Below, in pieces: positions 33,845 through 47,261 of a stretch of 64,000 nt of DNA. A program made the position numbers and the translations under genes. Below the pieces are notes generated by a model. The model saw nothing but the letters and a program-made list of their open reading frames with translations, was not told the origin of the DNA and searched no databases. Source of the stretch: Beta vulgaris subsp. vulgaris. Its lineage: Eukaryota > Streptophyta > Magnoliopsida > Caryophyllales > Amaranthaceae. The DNA is taken from assembly GCF_026745355.1 (NCBI RefSeq), contig NC_079205.1, positions 35,635,660 through 35,699,659 on the forward strand, given 5' to 3'. Every line of letters starts with the position of its first letter. The first letter of the stretch is position 1.

Positions 33845-35691
33845 CTAAGAAAGGGAAGGGGAATGGTGTTCCTCTACAACTTCTTCTTCAACCACATCCT
33901 CCAACTTTTTCATCACCACCCCATGATGTAGTTCAACCTGTTCCTTCAGCTTCTCCAAGGCACGAGCCATAAAATCCATCTTCTTTTGCTGCGCAACCAC
34001 AATATCACTCAATTTTCCCATAAGACTTATCATAGTATCAGTTTTGGCATCCAAAGTCCAATGAAGATGATTGTAAAATTTTATCATATGTTGTGCAGGA
34101 AGGCAGACTTCATTAACCCAGTTAGATCATCCGGATTTCCTGTTCCTTACCCTTGGAACTAGAGGCAGATGGGGATGTTGTGAAGGAACTGGAGGTTTGA
34201 GTGGAAGGCTCATCTGTTCCAGGAATGGAAACAGAAGGTGAAGGGTGATAAATGGGAGGAAGAATGGTGGTGTGGGTGGAAGAGTTGTGGAGGTGGAAGC
34301 AAAAGGATTTGGTCCTTTTATTTCATCCTTCAACTGCTCAAAACTGAAGGAACAGAGAAGGACGAAGGTGAAATGGAGGGTATTTTTGTGAAAGGAACAG
34401 AGAGTTTGGGAGATGGTGGGGGTATGGTTCCTTGAGAGTGAGGGTACCTGTTCCTCATTATCCGAAAGGACTAAAGGAGAGTCCTCGTTGGAAGGAACAG
34501 GAACAGGAGCAATTTTTCGACGAGTGCTCTTTCTCACTCTCAAAGGAACAGAGGGTTTAGGCTTAGTGGCAATGTGTTTGCGCCTCTTAGGTTTCGTTCC
34601 TCCGGTTAGGAACAGGGTTATCCAAGAATTACATCATCTTCCTTCTAAGTCAGTTGGGCATTTTCTTTTTCCTGAGGAACTGGAAGCCATTCTTCCTTGA
34701 ATGAGAACACTTCTTGGACGACAACCAAGTCCATTAGGGTCTTCTCATTCAAGATGTTCCCTTGTTTGACCCTATGGTGGTCCAACCGTAAGTCTTACTT
34801 CAAAATGATGAAGTAAGAAGTTATCAAGGCCCGTACCAATACACAATATTTTCAATCAGTGGTTAAGTGTTGAATGAAGAGGGAAGGGAAATTGATTTGT
34901 ATGTGTGGTCCAAGCAAAACATGTAACACATATCCAAGAGACCCACTTCATTCCTCTTTTCAGTTCGAGGAATGAGTGCTCTCCAAACCAAGTTAAACAG
35001 TACTTTGTGAAGGGGAGAGAGTAGGTATGGTTAAGTTTGTTTTGGCCAGCTGTTCCTCCAAAATATTCTAAGATTTTGTCTTGAGGAAAATTCGGAAAGG
35101 AAACAGTTCCTTTCCTTTTAAAATACAAATCAGTTCCTTTGCAAGGAACTTCCCATACTTTGCTTAAAGTTGCTTGATTAAACCTTATTTTCTTGCCTCT
35201 AACTTCAGTTGTGCAAGTTCCATTAGTATTAACAAAATTTGCACAAAACTCATCCATAGCTAGAGGAACAAGAGCATTATTAAAGGCGAATTCAAACAAG
35301 AATTCCATGCCTTGTTCCTTTAGAATGGAGGTTAATTCTAGAAATTCAATTTTATTGCCCATTCTAAATCGACGCAAAAGCCCAAGACATACCTAGATTC
35401 ACTTCGTTCGACCCTTTTCTTGGAAGACGAAGAAACAGTTCCTTTGGAAGGAACAGGTGCAGTTTCTTCTTCTTCCCCCTGAGATTGTTCCGGGTTTCTT
35501 CTTCATCGTCTTCCCCAATCAACTTTCTTCTCCATGCTCCTTCTAGGAGATTCTAATTGCTGTTCCTCTATGGGGTTTTCTTGAATTATGTCGGTTTCAA
35601 GGGTTTTAGTTGGAGATGAAGAAATTTCCATTTTTGAAGTGTCGGTTGTTTTTGGTGTTGGAAAAGGTGAGTTTCTTGAAGTTTTTGCCAT
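33845..35691 (-). pseudogene. Env-position ORF of the SIRE-like element, frame-broken
   Basis: It follows RNase H on the same strand, where SIRE elements carry an env-like or accessory ORF. The probable start is at 35691 (MAKTSRNSPFPTPKT, Ser/Thr/Pro-rich). A central part at 35377-34856 (FAFNNALVPLAMDEFCANFV, VWEVPCKGTDLYFKRKGTVS) resembles the putative plant transposon protein family found in other plant retroelements. A proline-rich part follows (about 34540-34130). The last part at 34087-33845 is predicted helical or coiled-coil (KLSDIVVAQQKKMDFMARAL), ending EEEVVEEHHSPSLS. Three or more frame changes split it. No convincing signal peptide or envelope fusion features are visible, so env-like refers to position only. 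Confidence 0.6.
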
Positions 35692-36246
35692 GATTTATGA
35701 AGGTTTGGAGGTTTTTATGGAGTATCAAAGGGTGTGATGAGGTTTCGGATTTGGTGAAGATGAAGCGTTTGAGAGGAACACGGTTTCTTAGATGAATTGA
35801 AGAAGGAAGTTTTGCATGTAATAGTAATTATGACACGCGGGAAAGAAATAAAGCAAAAGAAAATAAAAATAAAAATAAAAAAAAGAAAACGAAAAGATAA
35901 AAAGAACTAAGATTTAATTAAACTGGTGCCCCTTATTTTTGGGATTTTATCGGATTTTTCGGATTTTTATGAATTTTAATTTTTGAAAGAAAATTGCTAA
36001 GGAACTGTGCTATAGGAACAACTAATGCTACATATCAATATCCTTCATACTATGCATGTTTCTTGACCTTAGGAACAGTAAGGGGAGTATTATGTGACAT
36101 TTGTGAGTTGTTTTATTTCTTTGACTTCATGGTTATGTTTTGCAACATTCCAATTTGCAATGGTCTTAGGCAATTAAACACAATTATTTTTAGCACACAA
36201 AGTCACTCAAATTGATTCAAACATGGGGGAATTGACATAGGAACAA

Positions 36247-38930
36247 TCACTTAATTTTTATTAAGCCTAACTCAAGCCTTAATTTTTCATATCTATCTCT
36301 TTGCAAAGGCTTAGTTAGGATATCAGCAATCTGATAATCAGTTTGACAAAACTCAAGTTTAATCAAACCTTTTTCGACATTTTCTCTTAAAAAGTGATGT
36401 CTAATATGTATATGCTTTACTCTAGAGTGATGCACTGGATCTTTAGATATACTATAGCACTTGTATTGTCACAATAAATAGGAACACATTCAAAGTTTAT
36501 TCCATAGTCACTAAGTTGTTGTTTTATCCAAAGCATTTGAGAGCAACATGCAGCAGCAGCTACATATTCTGCTTCAGCAGTGGATAAAGCAACTGTGTTT
36601 TGTTTCTTGGTACTCCAAGAAACTAAACTATGACCAAGGAATTGTGCCATACCTGAGGTGCTTTTCCTATTAACAAGATCTCCAGCATAATCTGCATATC
36701 CTTTTAGTTCGAATGTATCACTTCTTGGATAGTAGAGTCCAAGATCATCTGTTCCTTTAAGGTATCTAAGAATTCTCTTCACAGCAGTGAGGTGAGACTC
36801 CTTTGGATTTGCTTGAAATCTAGCACACAAACCAACACTGAAAGCTATGTCTGGACGACTAGCAGTTAGATACAAAAGTGAACCAATCATTCCTCTATAT
36901 TTTGTTTGATCAACACTTGTTCCTATGGAGTCTTCATCTAATCTAGTTGAAGTTCCCATAGGAGTGTGATTTATCTTTGAATTTTCGAGGCCATATTTCT
37001 TTAATAGTTCCTTTATGTATTTTTGTTGGTGAACAATTATACCTTTTTCAGTTTGTTTGATTTGTAGTCCAAGAAAGAAATTTAACTCACCCATCATACT
37101 CATTTCAAATTCATTGCTCATGAGACTTGAGAATTCTTTGCACAATGTTTCATTAGTAGCTCCGAATATGATGTCATCAACATATATTTGAACAAGCAAA
37201 ATATCAGTTCCTTTAGATTTTAGGAACAAGGTTTTATCAACCTTTCCTCTTTTAAAGTTGTTTCTAAAAGGAACTTAGATAATCTCTCATACCATGATCT
37301 AGGTGCTTGTTTTAACCCATAAAGAGCTTTATCAAGCTTGTAGACATGATTTGGGAGATTGTTATTTTTCGAAACCAGGGGGTTGTTCAACATATACATC
37401 TTCGTTTAGATAGCCATTTAAAAATGCACACTTAACATCCATTTGATATAATTTGAATCCCATGTAAGCAGCAAATGCAATTAAGATTCTAATGGCTTCT
37501 AATCTAGCTACAGGAGCAAAGGTTTCTTCATAATCAATTCCTTCTTGTTGGTTATAACCTTTTACTACAAGTCTAGCTTTGTTTCTTACAATGGTTCCAT
37601 ATTCATCTAGTTTGTTTCTAAACACCCATTTTAAGCCAATTACTTTTTGTTGTTTAGATGAAGGAACTAGATGCCATACCTTGTTTCTTTCAAACTCATT
37701 TAATTCAGCTTGCATTGCAATAATCCAATCAGAGTCAGTTAAGGCTTCTTCATGATTTCTTGGTTCCATCATTGATAGGAACGCATGAAATGCACAAAAG
37801 TTCCTTAACTGAGATCTAGTTTGCGTACCTTTGGATATGTCGCTGATTATGAGTTCCACAGGATGTGACTTTTGTAATCTCCAAGGTTTTGGTTGAAACT
37901 CTCTTATAGGAACATGTTGTTCCTCATGAGTTCCTTGAGTGGATGAGGAACTCTGCTCAGTTGTTCCTCTGTTAGCCTCGGTGGACTCAGTTCCTTCATT
38001 TAGAGGAACAGGAGCATCTTCTCCTCCTTGAGGAACAGGAAATTCATTGATTCATTATTTTCGAATTCCTCGTTCCTTTCCTCTTTCACTTCTTCTTCTT
38101 CTTGTGAATCTGTGTTCCTTGACTAGGTTGTGCTAACCCTATCTCATAGTCATCAACCTGTATGCTTGGATTATGTTTGTCAGATTCATCAAAGATTACA
38201 TGAATGCTTTCTTCAACACACATAGTTCTTTGTTATATACTCTATAAGCTTTACTATGTGAGGAGTATCCTAAAAATGTTGCTTCATCACTCCTTGCATC
38301 AAATTTTCCAAGATTATCTTTTCCATTATTATGCACATAACATTTGCATCCAAATGTTCTAAAATAGGTGATGTTTGGTTTCTTTCCAAAGTAAAGTTCA
38401 TAAGGAGTTTTATTAATGATAGGTCTCATCATGGCACGATTAATTATGTGACAAGCAGTATTAACAGCTTCAGCCCAAAAGTTCCTTGGAAGTTCACTAG
38501 CAATTAACATGGTTCTAGACATTTCCTCCAAAGTTCTATTTTTCCTTTCTACAACACCATTTTGTTGTGGTGTTCTAGGGGCAGAAAAATTATGATCTAG
38601 GCCATTATCTCTGCTTAGGTCATCAAATTTATAATTTTCGAATTCCTTGCCATGATCTGATCTAATGTGCATTATTTTATGTCCACTTAGGTTTTGAACT
38701 CTTTTAGCAAAGACAAGGAACTCATCATAAGTTTCATCTTTACTAGAGAGAAAAATAACCCAAGTGTACCTAGAGTAGTCATCTACAATCACAAGTACAT
38801 ACCTCTTTCCACTTCTGCTTTGAATTCTCATGGGTCCACATAAGTCCATATGAATTAACTCTAATGGTTTAGTGGTACTTACAATCGTTTTAGATTTGAA
38901 AGAGGATCTTACTTTTTTCCTCGTGCACAT
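36247..38930 (-). pseudogene. SIRE-like pol: integrase, RT and RNase H (frame-broken)
   Basis: The integrase core at 38930-38196 has all three catalytic positions: HMDLCGP, RSDHGKEF and QQNGVVERKNR. RT occupies 37859-37362 ([33 protein letters not shown]) and 37229 onwards (QIYVDDIIFGATN with an intact Y-V-D-D). RNase H follows (YADYAGDLVNRKSTSG, ALSTAEAEYVAAAACCSQML) and ends in a separate frame at 36435-36247 ([20 protein letters not shown]). Breaks lie near 38196, 37362-37230 and 36435. Catalytic residues are kept, so the breaks are probably young. Confidence 0.9.
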
Positions 38931-39101
38931 GCATCACAAACTTGATCAATATGAAATTTTATAGATGGTAATCCTAAAACAAGGTCTTTTGATCTAAGTT
39001 TCTCAAGAATGAAAAGCTAGCATGTCCTAGACGCTTGTGCCATAGAAGTGAATCATCTTCAATAACACTAAGACAAGTTAAATTGATTTGAGGAACAAGG
39101 T

Positions 39102-39464
39102 CTAGATCCACAATGTATGTGTTCCCTTTCCTTGTTCCTTCCAAATAACCTTCTTAGTTTTAATGTTGATGATTAAGCATTTTTCTTTATCAAATTTTAC
39201 AGTATTTCCTTTGTCACAGAATTGAGAAATGCTTAATAGATTATGTTTTAGACCTTCAACTAAAAATACATTTTCAATGGAGTGTAATGGTGACTTACCG
39301 ACCTTACCCATAGCAACAATGTTACCTTTCTTATTATCACCAAATGTTACACTGCCACCTTCATAGGTTGTGAGTGAGAGAAACTTCGTTTTGTCTCCTG
39401 TCATGTGCTTGGAACAACCACTATCGAGATACCAAGTGTTGTTCCCCCTCACTCCAACCTGCAA
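39102..39464 (-). CDS. SIRE-like protease region with pre-integrase segment
   Basis: Contains the Copia protease active site WYLDSGCSKHMTGD followed by VTFGDNKKGNIVAMGKV and LKHNLLSISQFCDKGN, the usual start of the pre-integrase domain. It is 120 codons in one frame and ends before the integrase zinc finger; part of the linker (39100-38930) is in another frame. Confidence 0.85.
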   Translation of the reverse strand: MQVGVRGNNTWYLDSGCSKHMTGDKTKFLSLTTYEGGSVTFGDNKKGNIVAMGKVGKSPLHSIENVFLVEGLKHNLLSISQFCDKGNTVKFDKEKCLIINIKTKKVIWKEQGKGTHTLWI

Positions 39465-39471
39465 AAATCAA

Positions 39472-41299
39472 CTAGTTGTTAGTTGAAGGAACCCCATCTT
39501 TCGTGGGTTCCTGTTCTTGACTAGGATTTGTTTTGACAACCCATTTTTTCTTACTTATTGTCACATTTTTCCCAATCATCTCAGATTTTAGTTGACATTG
39601 ATTTATGTAATGACCTACCTTGCCACAATACATACAGAACTTATCACTAGGTAGATCAACATATTTCTTTGTCTTGTTCCTTTTCTTGTAGTTTTCAAAA
39701 CCAAGACCTTCCTTCCTTTTGGTCTGTGGTTTCTCAATCCACTTAGGAACTTTCATGATTTTGCCTCTGTTCCTTGCGACAACCAGTTCCTTTTTAAGAT
39801 TACAGATCTGTTCCTTTAAAATATTTTCTCTTTATTTATTTTTTCAATCTCAGATCTGTATCCTTTCAAAGGGGTTGATCTTATATCAAAGGAACTCAGA
39901 ACAGGGACAAATTCCTTCAAGTGTGAAATCTCTAAATTAATTAGATAATTTTCATTTTTCAAACTCTCATAACATTCTTTGATTTTTAATTTTTATCAAA
40001 CAAATCAAAAAATCTAGTTTCGACATCATTCTCATTTTCTTAAGCCATTCTATGTGTTCCTTGCAAACCTTTAAGGCTTGTTCCGTTTGTTCACGTTTTT
40101 CACGTTCATCTCTACATTCAAGAATTGCATCATAAAGAAGATCATATATTTCAGTCCTAGTTTTACCATCTAGTTCTGACTCAAGTCCATGTTGACTTAC
40201 CTCAATTTTTCTTCATCTTCTTTTTCGTCAGTGTTTGCCATGAGGCAAAGGTTTGCTGTTTCTTCAGTTGGTTGTTCCTCTTCTTCTTCCGTCTCTGAAT
40301 CTCCCCAAGCAGCTATCATAGCTTTGCGCACATTTGCCTTAGAGAAAGGTGCTTTTGATTCTTTGTTCCTTTCAGCAAAGCGTTCCTTGTTCCTTTCTTT
40401 GGTTTTGTCGTTTTCCCAAAGAGGACATTCTTTGATGAAGTGATCTGTACTTCCACATTTATGACAAGCAGCTTTGTTAGAAAATTTCTTAGTTTTACCT
40501 TTGAAGTTTCCATTCTTCATGTTCCTGTACATCTTTCGAAATTTTCGAACCATGAGGGCTGCTTCTTCTTCTTCAGAGTCCGAATCATCTTCATCATCTG
40601 CTTTGAGAGCAATTGATTTTGATTTGGAGCTTTCACCATATTCAGTATCAAGGTGAAGCTCATGAGTCATAAGTGACCCTGCCAGCTGTTCTAAGTTGAA
40701 CTTAGTGAAGTCTTTTGTTTCTTGAAGAGCGTGACTTTAGCCATCCATCTGTCCTTAGGAAGACTCCTAAGAACCTTTCGAACCTGTTCCTCAGATGAAA
40801 TAAACTTTCCAAGAGAAGCCAACTCATTTATAATGTTAGTAAAACGAGTAAACATGTCTCGGATGCTTTCTTTGGATTTCATGCAGAACAGTTCATATTG
40901 ATTCATAAGTAAATCAATTTTCGATCTTTTAACTTCATTAGTTCCTTCGTGGGTTACTTCTAGTAAATCCCATATTTGCTTTGCGGATTTGCATCCCATG
41001 ATCCTATTATGTTCATGGGGTCCAAGTCCACAATGCAATAATTTAATAGCCATGGCATTTACTTCCATTTTTTCAAAATCAGATTTGTCATAATCAGAGA
41101 GGGGTTTAAGAGTTACCTCATTTTTGTCATTTGTAGTTGTGACTTCGAAATCACCAACTTCAATGACTCTCCATACCTGATAGTTTTCAGCCTTGATGAA
41201 TATCTCCATGCGGTTCTTCCAATAGTTGTAGTACTTCCCATTGAACATAGGAGGCCTTTGAGTGGAATAACCTTCTTCAAGTTTCTCGGTGGTATTCAT
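39472..41299 (-). pseudogene. SIRE-like Gag with two zinc knuckles (frame-broken)
   Basis: The N-terminus at 41299 (MNTTEKLEEGYSTQRPPMFN) begins the Copia gag domain: YYNYWKNRMEIFIKAENYQV, AKQIWDLLEVTHEGT, RFTNIINELASLGK. It breaks near 40700. The next frame (40670-40197) has an acidic stretch and a knuckle CHKCGSTDHFIKEC. A further segment (39756-39472) has a second knuckle FCMYCGKVGHYINQC, and the stretch between (39760-40190) has stops. The tail runs into the protease at 39464. Two spaced CCHC knuckles in a long Gag fit SIRE-type elements. Confidence 0.85.
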
Positions 41300-41350
41300 T
41301 GTTCCTTGGATCTTTTCCTCAATAGGGTTTCCTATCTTACGTGAGTTCTA

Positions 41351-41362
41351 GCTCTGATACCA
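41351..41362 (-). other. Initiator-Met tRNA primer-binding site of the SIRE-like element
   Basis: The coding strand reads TGGTATCAGAGC two bases inside the 5' LTR end, the standard Copia primer site. Confidence 0.93.
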
Positions 41363-43280
41363 ATTGTTATTTCCCTAGGAACACTACAAGAGGGGGGGTG
41401 AATTGTAGGTGTAGAAATAAACGTAACTTTTTGCGGAAATTAAAACTTAAACGAATAAACAAGCTAAAGGAACACAAGGGATTTTTACGAGGAAAAACTT
41501 CTTGGGCCCAACAAGAAGAAACAACCTCGACCACTAGGGATTTTAAACTCAACACTTTCACTAATTAGGCCAAACAACTCTGTTACAACCTAATTCTAAC
41601 TCGAGCCCTACCTTGAGTTCCTAAACTCAAGTTCCTGAACCACTGTTCCCTTAACAGCAGTTCCTCTCAACTTCACTCGAAGTTTTCTCACACATACAAG
41701 CTTCACTCAAAGCCTTTCTCTTACAGAACTTCACTCAAAGTTCCCTTACCCCAAAAACCAAAATACAATTGATCGAAATAAGCTTATGGCCTGTTTGGAT
41801 ACAAACATTTCATTTGAAATGCTGTAATTGGGCCAATTCACATGTTTGGCAATTTAAAGTATTTGGAATTGGATTTGGGCTCAACTACCTACACATATTA
41901 AATATACCTCAGCCCATATCATTTGAAATCCATAGTAAAACACTGACATTTGAAATCCAAACCTCACTCTTCATCCTCAAAACATCACGATAAAACTCGT
42001 TACTCATTTTCTCTCTCTTCCATTGGAGATTTTTCGAGCTTTCTCTCTCCTCGTTGTCTGGTTTCACGGTTCTTCGGTTTCTCGTTTTGATTGTCTCCCT
42101 CAAGCTCTCTCTCTCCTCAACACATCGCGAGCTTTCTCTCTCCTCCTACATTGCGAAATCTTATTTTTAAGGTTGGTTTCTCAATTCTTAATTTTTTTAC
42201 CATGAATTTGCTGCGAGATTGTTTATGGTTGAGTTATAAATATTGTTTTAGGTTAGAATGTGTAATTGATTGAAATTTCGATTCTATATATTATTTATCT
42301 ATATCTTGCGATTAATTAGGGTTTTTTTTAGTCTTTGCAATTGTTACTGAGTAAATGGCTTATGCATCATCTCTCTGTAGAGCAAGTTTATAGACATGTG
42401 GAGAAGCTAAATTTTTATGTCTGCCATGGAATGTTGACATTGACAATCTTTTAAAAATGAGATAATGTTGACAATTAACAATAATGTACAGCTTCTCTAG
42501 ATTTTGTTGCTAATCATCTCTCAGATGAAGTATTAGAAGTATTTAAATATGTTGGTATACACCAAAAATGTAGTAAAGTGACGCAAATCTTAAGAGCATT
42601 AACATGGGAATAAAAACATAACCTAAATGCTTCTCTGCCTGCAAATAGAGAGACCAAGGAAACCCAGATAGCAATATAAAAGGAGAAAGGTATTCATGAA
42701 GCTTTTTCAAGTTGCTAAGAATTTCAGTTTGCTATCATTGGTAATATAATAAAGCAGATCACCAAATAGTTAGTTATTGTTGTATGTACATTGAGGAAAA
42801 TTTATGCTTATTCCAAATGAATATTGCCAATCTTTTACCAGTTAGTTTTGTTAATCTGTTGCCAGATATACTATCTGTTTTGATATTTCCTTTTCATATG
42901 ATTGGAGTATTCGACCTTAGTCCAGTGCTTTGTACTAGATAGTAGATACTAGATAAGCTTATATGCATAGTATCTTCCAAAATCAAATCCTATTTCAGAA
43001 TCGATATGCTATCTGCTAATCAAGTGGTTATAATAAAGCAGATCATCAAATAGTTACTTCATTCACCTAGTGCAATTTACTATATTTACATGAGATTAAG
43101 TGTGGCTTCGAAGCTCCTTAAACTCTTGGTTATTATGTGGTTTTGCATCATATATTCTTTCTTTCTTAATATTTTTTTTTTTCGTGAAAGTGCTTTAGTT
43201 TGGTGGTTGGTATATGTTTATGAATAGATTTATGCTTCAATATTATATGATACTTGATATGTTACACAGAAATTTGAAAA

Positions 43281-44584
43281 ATGTCGGATGAGGTGAGTAT
43301 ACAAGAGTCAAGGAAACGTGCAAGGGACAACGATGAAGATCTAGAGTTAGTTATCCTAGTTATAGGTTTAATTATAGTAGTTGTGGGGGCATGGTATGGT
43401 CAACGATATAGGGTGAATGAAGTAACATGGAATGAGTGTGAGCGTGCACAAACAAGAGCTACATGGATGAATACTTTGAGGAATAATAGAATATGCCGTG
43501 AGCAATTGCGTCTCGACATACGTTGTTTTGAGAAGTTGTGTCATACATTACAATCAAAGGGGGACCTAATGACTACAAGAAATGTCACCATAAAAGAAAT
43601 AGTTGCATTGTTTCTTCATGTCCTTGCACATGATTTGAAGAATAGAACAATGCAAGCCCTCTTTGCTCGTTCAGGAGAGACTATAAGCCGCCAATTTCAT
43701 GTGGTTCTTCGATCTATGCTCAAAATAGGAAAGTATTATATCAAGCCAGTTGACCAAGGTATTAGCTATGACGGGGATAACAAGTGGAAGTGGTTTGAGG
43801 GAGTTCTTGGAGCTCTTGATGGGACACACATTGATATGACGGTCCCTGTTGAGGATAGAGCTCGTTATCGAGATAGGAAGGGGGACATTAGCACCAATGT
43901 GCTAGCTTCATGTGATCCAAACCTTCGTTTCACATATGTTTTACCTGGTTGGGAAGGATCTGCATCTGACCCACGTGTTCTTCGTGATGCTCTCCACAGG
44001 CCCAATGGTCTAAAAGTACCAAGAAGTAAGAGTTTATAACTTATTATCTTATAATTAGTTAATGACGTATAAAATCCAAAAGGGTAATGTTAAATTTCTA
44101 TGATGCAGATAGATATTTCCTTGTGGATTTTGGCTTTACAAATGGTGAAGGTTTCTTAGCTCCTTACAAAGGTACTCGGTACCACTTGAATTTGTGGCGA
44201 GGAAACACTCCCACGAATTACAAAGAGCTTTTTAACTTGCGTCATTCGTCTGCAAGGAATACAATCGAAAGGGCATTTGGACTATTAAAAAAACGTTGGG
44301 CTATACTTAGGGATCCTAGTTTCTTTGATAAAAAGACTCAAATTAGAATCATCAATGCTTGTTTCATTCTCCATAATTTCTTAAGGGAGGAAAATATGGA
44401 GGAAACAAGACTTATACATGAGGTAGACCAAGACTTACTTGATGCAGAGCCAAATGATGATATAGATGAAGATGATGATTTCATTTCAACCGCCCGGTCA
44501 ACAAATGAGTGGAATAATTTTAGAGATGATCTTGCTAAGAAAATGTTCGAGGAGTATCAAGTGCGAAGGGTTCAAGCTATTTGA
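43281..44584 (+). CDS. PIF/Harbinger DDE transposase (HARBI1-like), two exons
   Basis: Exon 1 is 43281-44025 and exon 2 is 44109-44584. The 83-bp intron has donor GTAAGA and acceptor TGATGCAG, and splicing restores the frame (KVPR|NRYFLVD). The product is 406 residues, a normal length. A Lys/Arg/acid-rich N-terminus is followed by a hydrophobic stretch (about 23-36), a helical region (RTMQALFARSGETISRQFHV) and the nuclease core. The DDE triad is D180 (GVLGALDGTHID), D255 (YFLVDFGFTN) and E302 (NTIERAFGLLKKRW). The acidic C-terminus contains NDDIDEDDDF. No stop or shift is visible, so the protein may be functional. It cuts at the element ends together with the Myb-like partner encoded downstream. 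The start is the first Met in frame, with a plausible context (GAAAAATGTC). Confidence 0.92.
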
Positions 44585-45818
44585 ATATGTCCTTGTCCTT
44601 TTGTTTTTCTTAATTTTTATCAAAACATCTACTAAGTTGTAATCTTTTGGATCTATTTATATGACTATCTGCTTTGTATTCTTACCAAGGTATTTAGTTT
44701 CTTTATAGTTCAATTAACTCTCCTAAATACAGGTTTTTCTCTCCCCCCACCCCCGTTATCATAGTTCTTGTTGTGGTTCAATTATCATAGTTTAGTATGA
44801 AATGTGTACTCTCAAATTAGTATGGAGGTTATAAATGCATGGTAGAACATATAAATGCATCAATGTACACTATAGTTTTTACAACTTTTAACTTCCTCTC
44901 GTTTCATAGAAGCATATTATATCCTGTACTACTACTACTTTTCTCTAAGTCTTGATTTGTGTTTATTAAATACTTCATTTCTCCCTCGTACAGGATATAA
45001 TGATGAAGTGATCACTTACATTGGGGAAGGTGCATTGTAAGGAACAAACAGAGAGATTATTGTAAGTTCACCTCTGACTAGATCTCACCTTTGTGTGTAC
45101 GTGTTAAGCAGTAGCAGTAATGTTTAAAGATGTAAAGTATGTAAAAATTCTGCATCTGCATCATAATCAATATAAATGGTGCTTGGGTCGGTAAAAGCTG
45201 TTATATGAGGAGTTAAGAAAGCGCTGTCAATGGACGAATCATCACTATCATCATCTTCTGTGGGTAGCATTTGGTGAATCATTGTTGTTTCAGACATATG
45301 TTATTGATCATCTACAGGTCCCTCGTCTCCCAACTGAAAGGGAACACTTTCATCTGACGGATTGTCCATAGTTGGAGATCTTGCTGTAGACTCTCTGTAT
45401 AAGCAAGATTGTCATCTGCAGGAATTCGGATACACTTCATCTGTTGCGTAGCTTGTTGATCATCTGTTGTATAAGCAAGATTGTTGTTTCAGACATATGT
45501 TCTTTCATGTTATGAAATGTTTCTTCCAATGCCATTCCCTTCTGATTTTTATATATGCCCATATGAATTCTCCAGTGCAATCTGTGAATTGCTTCTGTTC
45601 CTTCATTCAGAAGGTCTGTGAATGGTATCTGAGGCAATTTGTGAGGCTAATATGCAGATAATTGCTTCTGTTATATTTTTCTGCCTTCAAGAAATTGTTT
45701 TCTTCTTTAGAATATTATTGCAACTGTGACATTTTTTTTTGGGTAGGAAAGAGAAAAGTTAGAATACTTCATACTTCATAGTTAATGTTTACTATGTGTT
45801 TTGCGATATGTAGGAACA

Positions 45819-47261
45819 ATGAATTCCAAAAGACAAGGCAAAGAACCTATGGGTCCTCCACGTAAACGGGGATATGTTGCGTGGAATCGCCAAATGGATG
45901 TGATTCTTACTTCCACATTATATGAGCAAATTAACGAAGGGAACAAGGGTGATGGGGATTTCAAGTCCCAAGCGTATTAAGCCGTGGTGGACAAATTAAG
46001 GGTTGAATTGAATATATCTGTGACTGTGGATCATGTTAGGAACCGAATTAGGGTTTGGAAGAGGCACTATGCTACTATTACTGAAATTCGAGCTTACACA
46101 AAATTCAAGTGGGATGAAGAAAAGAAGATGGTGGTGATCCCTCTAGAAGAGCTTGATGAATGGAAAAAGTATTGTCAGGTATGTTATGTCTTAATTTTTG
46201 TTTTGCAATTCATCTTATTAGTGAGTAATATTAGAAACTGTGATAAAGAAAAAGAACATATAAACTGTGGATCATTCTGGCATTCTGTTTATAAGAACAT
46301 ATACTGGAAAGTTTACTTCTTAGGATAAAGTGTATACCAGATAATTATTTAAGAATCTGTCCTTATATACCAGATATTTATGTCTTAACTCTTGTGTTTA
46401 CTAATGACCTTATATATGGATATTAATGCTTGTTCACTTCTGGTGACCTCCTTCACTGACTATATATACTTATGTTAGTTGAACTGTTGGAGTATGATTT
46501 ATGAAGGGGCTCAAGTATACTTCTTAAGTAGTTGGTTAAGTTTAATTTGTAATAGCATGTGGAAACAATCCAAGCAACTTTACAACTTGTTGCTTTAATT
46601 TATGTGCTACTATTATTAATTAATATAAACTATCTTGTGGTAAAATATTTTAGCTCAACCAGTGAACCTCTTACCGTGGTACCGAATTATCCTACATTCC
46701 AATGTAATTTTATACACTAGTACTGTTCTTATTCCTCCATATAAGCTGAACCAGTACGTTTTGTAGTGAAATGATTATGCAATTTAACTTTTACTATTGT
46801 TTAATGTATAGGAAAATCCTAATGCCTCTGGATACTTGAACAAGTGTATTGATAATTGGGACGACATAATGACTTTGTTTGCTTTGGATAGAGCAACTGG
46901 TGATGGGGCAGAGCAACACGAGGAGTCCGCTGCTTCTATGGACACTGAAATTGAAGGAGGGAGTACATCGGAGACTTCTTCCGGAGGGTCAAACAAGAAG
47001 CTCAAGAGGGATCGTCTTGCGGATGCTGTTAGTAGTTTTGCGGATTCTTTCAAAGAGTATGTGAGTAAAGCGCAAGGCCCTCCGAAACCGAGTTCCCAAG
47101 AGATATACGACGTAGTCTCTAGCGTTCTTGGGCTTTCGGGTCAACAGGTGCTTCAAGCTGTCAAGAGGTTTATGAATGGCCCGGTGAATGAGTTCGATAT
47201 GTTAAAACATCTACCGGAGGAGCAAAAGTTAGACTGGATTTTATTATGTATTAGTGATTAG
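45819..47261 (+). pseudogene. PIF/Harbinger Myb/SANT-like protein (ORF1), two exons, one premature stop
   Basis: Exon 1 is 45819-46178 and exon 2 is 46812-47261. The donor is CAG|GTATGTT and the acceptor TGTATAG|GAAAAT; both exons are multiples of three (360 and 450 nt). Exon 1 encodes a Myb/SANT-like DNA-binding domain (WNRQMDVILTSTLYEQIN, VDHVRNRIRVWKRHYATI). Exon 2 continues with YLNKCIDNWDDIMTLF, a Ser/Thr/Glu linker, a basic patch (KKLKRDRL) and a C-terminal helical region (YDVVSSVLGLSGQQVLQAVK). A TAA at 45978-45980 (codon 54) interrupts the Myb-like domain. In this superfamily the Myb protein helps bring the transposase to DNA, so the element may depend on a partner from elsewhere. An acceptor-like TATGTAG just before the ATG hints at a 5' UTR intron. 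Confidence 0.88.
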
